Assembly: GCF_009739465.1 (NCBI RefSeq)
Contig: NZ_WHOM01000040.1
Span: 278,608-342,607, forward strand
DNA: 64,000 bases
Direction of reading: 5' to 3'
Source of the DNA: Streptomyces apocyni
GTDB taxonomy: Bacteria; Actinomycetota; Actinomycetes; Streptomycetales; Streptomycetaceae
The notes under the pieces are model-generated. The model did no database searches. It saw nothing but the letters and a program-made list of their open reading frames with translations, and was not told the origin of the DNA. The translations under genes were made by a program, and so were the position numbers. Below, one piece after another: positions 58,366 through 64,000 of the stretch; the stretch's first letter is position 1, and each line of letters opens with the position of its first letter.

Positions 58366-58965
58366 ATGCACCCGCCGCCCCTGCACACGGAACAGCCGAC
58401 CAAGCCCAGCGCCCCGGCCGCCGCCCGCCTGCGCGCCGCGTGGCGGTCGGCCCACGAACCCGTTGCCGGAGTGTCCCGGCGTACGCAACTCATCGCCTAT
58501 GCCGTGCCGTTGGCCGTACTGCCGTCCAGCATCTGGCGCCTTCCCATCGTGTTCGACGGCGAGGCCGGGATCGGGATCGGCGAGAAGGTGTACGTCGTCC
58601 TCCTGTCGGTCCTGTCCGAGGTCCTCGCCTTCACCGCGGTCGGCCTGATCGCACGCTGGGGCGAGGTGTTCCCGCGCTGGGTGCCGATCCTGCGCGGCCG
58701 TCATATCCCGACGAGGGCGGTGGTCATCCCGTCGGCGATCGGAGCCGCACTTCTCACCTTCCTGTGGACCGTCTTGACCTCCATCACTCAGGTCATGGGT
58801 ACAACGATCACAGGCGACCAACTCCCAGACAACTTCCCCACTGAGACAGGTGGTTGGCAGGCCACCTGGTTCCACATCTGCTACACCCCACTACTCCTGT
58901 GGGGCCCTCTACTCGCCGCCCTGACCATCACCTACGCGAAGCGCCGCCGTGGCGAAGCTGCTTGA
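58366..58965 (+). CDS. Hypothetical polytopic membrane protein
   Basis: Protein of 199 residues with four membrane segments (QLIAYAVPLAVLPSSIW; VYVVLLSVLSEVLAFTAVGLI; VVIPSAIGAALLTFLWTVLT; YTPLLLWGPLLAALTITYA) and a basic cytoplasmic N-terminus. LARWGEVFPRWVP and the length are typical of a Streptomyces family of unknown function. GAGGAC precedes ATG 58366. 190 bases after tetR, probably separately transcribed. Confidence 0.7.
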   Translation: MHPPPLHTEQPTKPSAPAAARLRAAWRSAHEPVAGVSRRTQLIAYAVPLAVLPSSIWRLPIVFDGEAGIGIGEKVYVVLLSVLSEVLAFTAVGLIARWGEVFPRWVPILRGRHIPTRAVVIPSAIGAALLTFLWTVLTSITQVMGTTITGDQLPDNFPTETGGWQATWFHICYTPLLLWGPLLAALTITYAKRRRGEAA

Positions 58966-59174
58966 CGAGGTGGGGCGGGGTTGGGGTGGGGTGTGATAGT
59001 GGTGAGCTCGTGTATTCAACTGTCGCCAATTCCCCCCGGAGCCCAGCCTGCCAGTGACCGTCTGTGATCACCAGCGGAGTATCGGCCCCCAGGTCCCTCC
59101 TGCCGAATGGCGGTCTTAGCCATCCCGCCGCACGCTGGGAACGGCGTACTGCCCGCAAACGCCGGGAGGCCACC

Positions 59175-59603
59175 ATGCCGGACTGGCCACCGCAGCAGCC
59201 GCGGCTCGAACCAGAGCCACGGCGTCACACACCGCGCCCCCTCAAGATTTCGCTGGCCATCCTGGGTGGCCTCGCGATCCTGTTCATCGGTGTAGGCATC
59301 GGACTCGCGGGGCAGGACGAGGAACCCGATGGGGGCGAGCCGGTGCCTACAGCCACCGCCACGGCAACAGTGACTCGCACAACTGCGCCCACAGCAACCG
59401 CGACGGTGACACGGACCGCGCCGGCAGTGCCAGCGGCCACCGTGACCGAGACAGTGACGCAGACCGCCCCGGAGAGTGAGGCCACCTTCTTCTACGAGAA
59501 CTGCGATGAAGCCCGTGCGGCTGGTGCAGCACCCGTGCGGAGGGGCGACCCGGGTTACGGACCACACTTGGATGCGGATAATGACGGCGTCGGCTGCGAG
59601 TGA
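59175..59603 (+). CDS. Membrane-anchored Excalibur-domain protein
   Basis: Protein of 142 residues. Pro-rich start, one membrane helix (ISLAILGGLAILFIGVGIGLA), a Thr/Ala/Val spacer (TATATATVTRTT, ATVTRTAPAVP), then an Excalibur domain: FYENCDEARAAGAAPVRRGDPGY and LDADNDGVGCE, the DxDxDGxxCE calcium-binding loop with two Cys. These domains act outside the membrane, often with nucleases or wall enzymes; here it stands alone. GGGAGG precedes ATG 59175. Confidence 0.87.
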   Translation: MPDWPPQQPRLEPEPRRHTPRPLKISLAILGGLAILFIGVGIGLAGQDEEPDGGEPVPTATATATVTRTTAPTATATVTRTAPAVPAATVTETVTQTAPESEATFFYENCDEARAAGAAPVRRGDPGYGPHLDADNDGVGCE

Positions 59604-59661
59604 TGACATACCAGAAGGGCGGAGGCCCCAGGGGCGTGACTAGACCCCTGGAACTTACTGG

Positions 59662-59697
59662 ATCGGTACAGCGGTTGGCGCCAACCGCTGTACCGAT
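59662..59697. repeat. 36 bp perfect palindrome
   Basis: ATCGGTACAGCGGTTGG (59662-59678), CG, then the exact complement (59681-59697): fully symmetric about GGCGCC with no loop. It lies between the Excalibur gene (stop 59603) and the convergent small membrane protein (stop 59847). A terminator would normally have a loop. Full symmetry also suits a dimeric DNA-binding or recombination protein. Confidence 0.85.
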
Positions 59698-59711
59698 GGT
59701 CCCCAAGGCCG

Positions 59712-59766
59712 GTGTCAGGCTGTCGCGGTATGCCGCGCATTCACCGCGACACCGGTCGTGACGACC
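59712..59766 (+). repeat. 55 bp palindrome-bearing element, copy 1
   Basis: 50 of 55 bases match the reverse complement of 60785-60839. It contains TGTCGCGGT (59721-59729) paired with ACCGCGACA (59743-59751), then the palindrome GGTCGTGACGACC. Opposite orientation to copy 2; the pair flanks about 1.1 kb. Confidence 0.8.
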
Positions 59767-59846
59767 TGCGGGAACGCGTCTCCCTCGCAAGATCAGATGT
59801 CCGCGTTTACTGCGGTTGCCTGTTCCGGCCGTATTCCGGCTGATCT

Positions 59847-60101
59847 CTATTTGGCACGGCGATGCCGCTGCGCGAGCCATCCGATCCCGCCGACTAGGGC
59901 GAGACCGGCGGGTGTCAGCTTGACCGGCATGAACGCAATGAAAGCCAAGACTGGGACGACCAGGACGAGGACGAGGAGGCATACCCGGAAAGTGCGGCTC
60001 CAGGTGGACAGAACCCAGCGCAGTAGGCGCGTGACCGCTGTTACGGATGCAGGCTGCGGAACAGCGGTGCGCGTCGGGCAGCCCAGCTTGTTTTCGGGCA
60101 C
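59847..60101 (-). CDS. Small membrane protein, function unknown
   Basis: Protein of 84 residues from GTG 60101. Basic N-terminal part, then two membrane segments (FRVCLLVLVLVVPVLAFIAFM; LTPAGLALVGGIGWLA) and a basic end (QRHRRAK). No family recognised. AAAGGGG lies 13 bases upstream. It is the last of four consecutive minus-strand small genes and sits inside the pair of inverted 55 bp elements. Confidence 0.5.
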   Translation of the reverse strand: MPENKLGCPTRTAVPQPASVTAVTRLLRWVLSTWSRTFRVCLLVLVLVVPVLAFIAFMPVKLTPAGLALVGGIGWLAQRHRRAK

Positions 60102-60160
60102 AGGAGACCAGCCCCTTTCATGAGGCTCGATCTCGGGGTGCCAATGTCCGAGGCGTTGGC

Positions 60161-60739
60161 TTACAGCCCAGGCGTTTCCATTTTCCGGAGATAGTACCGC
60201 CCATCGACCACCCAGAGCTTCTTGTCCTTCTCACCCTGCCTGATCCGGTCCACCCGGTCTCTGACCTCAGCGACGAGGCGTCCTGTGCTGTCGATGCAGG
60301 TGCGGCCGCAGCGGCCGCACCTGGCCGCGAAAGCCCGGGGCGGGCAGTCGAGCCATTGACCCGTCCGGAATCTCCGCAGGCTCCCGGACCACTCGGTCCC
60401 TTTCGAGTTGGGGCCGCCGTAGATCGCCACCAGCAACGATCCGTGAGCCGTCGCGAAGACCTCGCCGACTGGAGGTCGCGCCCGTGTAGTCGGGCACTCT
60501 CCGCACAGGAGCTTCATGAGCATCATGGGCTTCGACTTGTCGGTGGGTTCCAGGTGCCAGATCCGTGTGGCTTCCTCGGTCGGGTTCGGCCGACAGCCTG
60601 GGGGCGCTGCAGGTCTGCGCTCCTGTAGGAACTCCCACTGGAGGCGCGCTTGCTCACGACGAAAACGCTTAATCAGCTGATCACGGTTTTGTCGGTCCGC
60701 TGGGCTGAGGGCGGGCGATGCGTGCAGTGCACGTCTCAC
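60161..60739 (-). CDS. Hypothetical protein with Cys clusters
   Basis: Protein of 192 residues from GTG 60739 (AGGAGAG six bases upstream). Arg-rich helical start (NRDQLIKRFRREQARLQWEFLQERRP), then KLLCGECPTTRARP, AARCGRCGRTCID and GRYYLRKME. The Cys groups (CxxC and CxxCxxxC) suggest a zinc ribbon. No family recognised. The inverted 55 bp element copy 2 lies 46 bases upstream and is likely its promoter or operator region. Confidence 0.6.
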   Translation of the reverse strand: MRRALHASPALSPADRQNRDQLIKRFRREQARLQWEFLQERRPAAPPGCRPNPTEEATRIWHLEPTDKSKPMMLMKLLCGECPTTRARPPVGEVFATAHGSLLVAIYGGPNSKGTEWSGSLRRFRTGQWLDCPPRAFAARCGRCGRTCIDSTGRLVAEVRDRVDRIRQGEKDKKLWVVDGRYYLRKMETPGL

Positions 60740-60784
60740 GATGCTCTCTCCTGAGGTGAGGGTCCTCTGGCCAGGGTAGCGGTG

Positions 60785-60839
60785 GGTCGTCACGACCGAT
60801 GTCGCGGTAAATGCACGGTCTACCGCGACAGCCTGACAC
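60785..60839 (-). repeat. 55 bp palindrome-bearing element, copy 2
   Basis: Reverse-orientation partner of 59712-59766 (50 of 55 bases identical). The changed bases lie mostly in the loop between TGTCGCGGT and ACCGCGACA, while the arms are unchanged, which suggests selection on the palindromes. It sits in the upstream region of the 60161-60739 gene. Confidence 0.8.
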
Positions 60840-60907
60840 TGGCTCACCACTCCCTGGCCTGCGGGCCCTTGCCCAACGGCACGTTTCCGCCGTACTCCGG
60901 CTGGCCC

Positions 60908-61375
60908 CTACAGGAGTTCGGATATGTCGATGCGGGACACGCCTCCGACCAGCTTGGCCTTCATCCATGGTCCGCTCTTGCGGATGTCGAGCCTGCACGT
61001 CGGGCAGCGGAAGATGTAGGTCGCCGATGTGTCCGACACTCTGCGCCACAGTTTCGTACGAGGGCCTCCGAGACCCACGCCGAGGTGATGGTCATTAATG
61101 ATCTTCATCCGGCCGACCCGTCGGCTCTTGTGGGGCTCACCCCGGTGCTGCCCGGTGCAGACGAACACGGTGATCACACTGCCTACCTTCACTCGATCCG
61201 ATTGCGCGGGCGCTACCGTGGCGGTCCGTCCGGTAGTCCAGGCCAGGTACTCCTGGCGGGCGTACGGGCGGCGGCCGCCGACAGTGTGCCACTCGTCCGC
61301 GAACGGCGGGTGCTTGCCCGCGCTGGTGCTGTGGGCGTCGTCGAACTCGCGCAACAGCCAGGCGCCCAGCTTCAC
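60908..61375 (-). CDS. Hypothetical protein with CxxC motif
   Basis: Protein of 155 residues from GTG 61375, which overlaps the upstream gene's stop by GTGA. MKLGAWLLREFDDAHSTSAGK, HPPFADEWHTVGGRRPYARQ, then VFVCTGQHRGEPHKSRRVGR and YIFRCPTCRLDIR (zinc-ribbon-like CxxC). No family recognised. Translational coupling with the preceding small gene indicates an operon of accessory genes of unknown role. Confidence 0.6.
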   Translation of the reverse strand: MKLGAWLLREFDDAHSTSAGKHPPFADEWHTVGGRRPYARQEYLAWTTGRTATVAPAQSDRVKVGSVITVFVCTGQHRGEPHKSRRVGRMKIINDHHLGVGLGGPRTKLWRRVSDTSATYIFRCPTCRLDIRKSGPWMKAKLVGGVSRIDISELL

Positions 61376-61707
61376 CCCGCCCGGCGTCGACCGCCTCGGC
61401 GACGACCCTGCTTGCGCTCCCGGTGGCGAAGGACTTCACGCCACAGATTCAGTCTGTGCTCGGACTCCTCCGGGACGAGATTCTGAACCAGCAAGACGGC
61501 AGCGGGGACGAGGACTGTAAGGACCAGGCAGATCGCCACCGCCCACCAGGGAGTACCTGCCATGGCCAATGCGAACGGGCCGGTCGCTGCGGCACCGCGT
61601 GGCCAACCCGACAGTGCGGGCATGCCATTTTGTGCACGCTTGTGCCGGGACGCCGGATCTGTGACGGTAGACAGGGCAGTTCTCCTGACAACTGGAGACT
61701 TCCGCAC
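61372..61707 (-). CDS. Small membrane protein, first gene of accessory operon
   Basis: Protein of 111 residues from GTG 61707. Basic N-terminus, one or two membrane segments (ATGPFALAMAG; WWAVAICLVLTVLVPAAVLLV) and a strongly basic end ([16 protein letters not shown]). Weak start signals. It overlaps the next gene (GTGA). It may include a longer N-terminus than the real protein. Confidence 0.5.
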   Translation of the reverse strand: MRKSPVVRRTALSTVTDPASRHKRAQNGMPALSGWPRGAAATGPFALAMAGTPWWAVAICLVLTVLVPAAVLLVQNLVPEESEHRLNLWREVLRHRERKQGRRRGGRRRAG

Positions 61708-61880
61708 CCGTGTGAGGATGCGCTGCCCGTCGTGTATGAAGCCGACGACGGCCGACTAGTAGCTAGCCTACAGGTCGCCAGTTCTGAACCCCGGGTTGGT
61801 TGGGGTTGGCGGGGCGGGGCTGCGTTGTGGTGGGCCAGTACCGGAGGGTTGCCGGTGGCCGCCCGGTTCGTCGGATGGTG

Positions 61881-61976
61881 GCGGGTCCGGGCCGGGTGTA
61901 AAGGGCGCTCCCTTTGGTCGCGTCGGCTGCGCCGATTTCGCTGTCGCTCCACCCTTGACACCCGTCCCGGACCCGC
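61881..61976. repeat. Large structured element: outer stem enclosing two hairpins
   Basis: A 19 bp outer stem (61881-61899 with 61958-61976, one mismatch) encloses 58 bases. Inside are AAAGGG-CGCT-CCCTTT (about 61900-61915) and TCGGC-TGC-GCCGA (about 61923-61935). Such a three-way junction suggests a structured RNA or a cruciform-forming DNA site. Confidence 0.7.
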
Positions 61977-62298
61977 GAGGGCGAGGTACACCGGGCGGCC
62001 CAGAAAGCAGGGCAGCGGGACGGGTAGGGGGCGGTGAGCGTTTGAGTGCCGGGTGCGGACCGGTCGTTGGGGCGCACGAGTGGGGCGGGTTGGTCCGACG
62101 CCGGCTCAGCGGCTGCGGGCGGTGGGGGGCAAGGGTGCGCGCGAAAGGGGCGCGGGGTGGTGCGACACCGGCTCAGCGTCTGCGGTGGGTGGGGGCAGTG
62201 CGGTAGCGGGGCGGTCGCTGCGCGCTGCGGTGGGGTGCGGCCTGCCCCTGTCGGCACCTGTGGCTCCCCAACCAGAGGGGGTGGCGTCCCGCCGGAGA

Positions 62299-62451
62299 GG
62301 AGACTTTGAGACGGTTGGCTGTCCCTGTTACCTGACTTCGGGTGTCTCAAGTCGCACCTTTGCGCCTCGACCTGACCCCACCAGCCCCAGACGTGCGCGC
62401 CCGCACCCGGCGGTGGTCGCCAGGCCGGTCGCCACTCCCACGCGGCGCTCG
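62299..62451 (+). repeat. Hairpin element, copy 1
   Basis: Direct repeat of 63450-63605. It begins GGAGACTTTGAGAC; the partner arm GTGTCTCAAGTCGCAC follows after about 30 bases. CACCAGCCCCAGACGT and CCACTCCCACGC are shared downstream. Where copy 2 has GGGAC/GTCCC in the stem, this copy has GAGAC/GTCTC. Confidence 0.75.
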
Positions 62452-62501
62452 GTCGTAGATGTGTCGGCTCCTCGGCTGCCCCCTCGAGTGTCGGCGGCAG
62501 C

Positions 62502-63044
62502 CTAGGCCTTCGAGTCCGGCTTCCAGTCCTGGGCGAGGAGCCCGAGTAGTACCTCGTCCTGGAACTCGCCCAGCACCCAGGCCGAGGAGCGCAGCACGCC
62601 CTCGCGGACGAAGCCGTTGCGCTCGGCGGAGCGCAGCATCGCGGCGTTGTCCGACAGCGTCTCGATCTGCAGCCGCTGTAGGCCGCGCACGATGAAACCG
62701 TAGTAGCACAGCACCGCGACCACGTCGGTGCCGTAGCCCTTGCCGCGGGCGGACGGCAGCAGTCCAAGCCCGATGTGCGCGGCCCGGTGGTGGTTGTCGA
62801 TGCCCCACAGAGTCGCGGTGCCGACCAGCGTCCCGCCGTCCAACTCCACCACCGAGAACGGGACGCTCCCCTGGTTCGTGTCGTCCACCACGAGCCGTGG
62901 ATCCTTCGAGCCGGGCGTGATCGGCCGCCATGGCCCGCCTTCGGCCCGCGAGCCGTTGACGACGTCGTCGTAGAGCTCGGTCCGCAGGATCGGAATGTCG
63001 TCCTCGTGCCGGGCCCTGAGCCCGACCTTGCTGCCCTTTAGCAT
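62502..63044 (-). CDS. GNAT-family N-acetyltransferase
   Basis: Protein of 180 residues. MLKGSKVGLRARHEDDIPIL, IGLGLLPSARGKGYGTDVVAVLCYYGF (acetyl-CoA loop RGKGYG) and LQIETLSDNAAMLRSAERNGFVREGVLR (RimJ/RimL-like). LLGLLAQDWKPD ends the fold. Substrate unknown. It is the only gene within the repeat-rich final 2.3 kb, with repeat DNA on both sides. Confidence 0.92.
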   Translation of the reverse strand: MLKGSKVGLRARHEDDIPILRTELYDDVVNGSRAEGGPWRPITPGSKDPRLVVDDTNQGSVPFSVVELDGGTLVGTATLWGIDNHHRAAHIGLGLLPSARGKGYGTDVVAVLCYYGFIVRGLQRLQIETLSDNAAMLRSAERNGFVREGVLRSSAWVLGEFQDEVLLGLLAQDWKPDSKA

Positions 63045-63449
63045 GCAAGCTTCCTATCTGGCCGGGCTCGCCGACGGCAAGCCAATAAGGGGTCGCCACA
63101 GTTGGCGTAGCGGCGGTACCAGGTGAGGGCGCTGGCGATGCACCCAGCGGTGACACTTCAGGCGACCGGCTGTATCCACGCCCCGGCCACGACGCGGGCC
63201 ACGACCTGCCAGGTGGTGTTGCCCCGGTGAAGCGGCTGCGGTTGGTTGCGGGGCGCAAGTGGTGGGGTGTGGCCTGTCGGTGTCGGTGTCTGCGGCCCCG
63301 ACTGGAGGTCGGCAGGGGGTGGTGGTCTGCTACCGGCCATCGCCCACGCCCAGCGTGACGCTGAGCGAGGCCCGGGGGCAGGGGTCAGGGACGGTGAGTC
63401 GAGCTGGGGGCTGCTCGGCGGCCCCATCCCACCCCTGTCGGAGGTAAAA

Positions 63450-63605
63450 GGAGACTTTGGGACACCAGGCCGCCCCTTTTGCCCGGCTTTTGGTGTCCCA
63501 AAGTCGCACTTCCCTCCCCGACCTGATCCCACCAGCCCCAGACGTACCCTCCCGCCCCACCGGCCGGTGGCCGCCAGGCCGGGCGCCACTCCCACGCGCC
63601 GCTCG
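63450..63605 (+). repeat. Hairpin element, copy 2
   Basis: A 15 bp perfect stem: GACTTTGGGACACCA (63453-63467) with its complement at 63491-63505 and a 23-base loop. Same flanking sequence as 62299-62451 and same orientation. Confidence 0.8.
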
Positions 63606-63783
63606 CGCGCCCGGTCACCCCACCAGCCCGCAGCCGCCAAGCCGGCACCACACTCCGACCCGGCCTTGGCGCGCTCGGATCACCCCACGGCCCGCAGCCG
63701 CCGAGCCGGGGCGAGCACGCGCCCATCCCTTCGTGCACACCCTGGCCCCCACGGCCTGCGGTCGCTGAGCCGGTGTCGAACCA

Positions 63784-64000
63784 CCCCACCCCTTCGTGCG
63801 CACCGGTCACCCCCACCCGCCGCAGTCGCTGAGCCGGTGTTGCACCACCCCACCTCTTCGTGCGCGCCGGTCACCCCCACCGCCCGCAGTCGCTGAGCCG
63901 GTGTTGCACCACCCCGCCCCTCGTGCGCGCCGGTCACCCCCACCCGCCGCAGTCGCTGAGCCGGTGTCGGACCACCCCGCCCCTCGTGCGCGCCGGTCAC
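63784..64000 (+). repeat. 63-64 bp tandem repeat array, continues beyond window
   Basis: Units start at 63784, 63848, 63912 and 63975 (64, 64, 63 bp and partial) and are over 90% identical. Each contains CGTGCGCGCCGGTCAC and GTCGCTGAGCCGGTGT. More diverged units precede from about 63600. Opposite-strand copies lie near 62055-62195. Unit length is not a fixed multiple of three, so it is not a coding repeat. No spacers as in CRISPR. Confidence 0.85.

Larger units (their letters stand above)
61708..62501. other. Repeat-rich non-coding region, left part
   Basis: 794 bp without a supportable gene. It holds the large structured hairpin at 61881-61976, at least two minus-oriented copies of the ~63 bp repeat (about 62055-62195) and copy 1 of a 153 bp hairpin element (62299-62451). 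Open frames here are Arg/Gly/Pro-rich and repeat-derived. Confidence 0.7.
63045..64000. other. Repeat-rich non-coding region, right part
   Basis: 956 bp to the window edge with no supportable gene. It contains hairpin element copy 2 (63450-63605), degenerate ~64 bp units from about 63600, and the regular tandem array from 63784. Long open frames on both strands come from GC-rich repeats and have no family resemblance. Confidence 0.7.

Noticed and set aside
59758..60123. 121-codon plus-strand frame starting inside the 55 bp element copy 1
   Set aside because: Thr/Arg-rich, no good start signal, and the minus-strand frame in the same place has coherent membrane helices.
62046..62505. Overlapping plus-strand frames before the GNAT gene
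   Set aside because: They translate repeat DNA in several frames with equal openness and lack any family likeness.
63784..64000. Possible CRISPR array
   Set aside because: Units follow each other directly at 63-64 bp with no unique spacers and there are no cas genes.

Overview
This is a high-GC actinomycete chromosome segment, almost certainly Streptomyces. The signs are strong G/C bias at third codon positions, GTG/TTG starts, paired XRE-DUF397 genes, a DasR-type operator in front of a GH18 chitinase, a complete Flp/Tad pilus locus, a GTP-dependent PEP carboxykinase, and TTA codons confined to a few accessory genes. No tRNA, rRNA, CRISPR array, transposase or integrase was seen.

Layout. 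1-4.8 kb: 3' end of a DyP-type peroxidase, a secreted ammonia-lyase-like protein with an atypical MIO motif, and a thioredoxin-fold DUF255 (YyaL-like) protein. 4.9-11.8 kb: a four-gene operon with a processive GT2 glycan synthase, a GT-C (PMT/ArnT-like) glycosyltransferase, a polyprenyl-phosphate sugar synthase fused to GtrA, and a secreted galactose-oxidase-like radical copper oxidase. It looks like a system for making and oxidising an extracellular glycan. 11.8-17.3 kb: hemolysin III-like protein, PEP carboxykinase, a small gene behind a Fur-like box, a DUF4142 protein and an AlaA-like aminotransferase. 17.5-23.0 kb: a D-amino-acid module (N-acyl-D-amino-acid deacylase and PLP amino acid deaminase, divergent from a PfkB kinase, an IclR regulator and RidA). 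23.1-27.1 kb: small proteins, an ArsR-like regulator and a chitinase.

27.3-39.8 kb: Flp/Tad pilus locus in the order zinc-ribbon protein, CpaB, CpaE/TadZ fused to a TadE domain, TadE, CpaF, TadB, TadC, NarL-type histidine kinase, response regulator, Flp pilin, TadG, lipoprotein, OmpA-like protein. No prepilin peptidase lies in the window. Two copies of a dispersed ~107 bp repeat have become coding sequence at the N-termini of the TadE-like protein and the kinase.

40-52 kb: accessory region with Spo0M-like protein, Uma2-type protein, duplicated DUF397/XRE DNA, an anti-sigma-like ATPase, a frameshifted secreted peptide gene next to a small membrane protein, duplicated lipoproteins, a frameshifted secreted amidase, GNATs and a peptidoglycan-binding lipoprotein. 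51-59.6 kb: WYL regulator/RidA pair, DUF3048 lipoprotein, cupin, SnoaL-like protein, a TetR/NmrA divergent pair with twin operators, and an Excalibur protein. 59.6-64 kb: small unknown genes among a 36 bp perfect palindrome, inverted 55 bp elements, large structured hairpins and a 63-64 bp tandem array that runs off the window.
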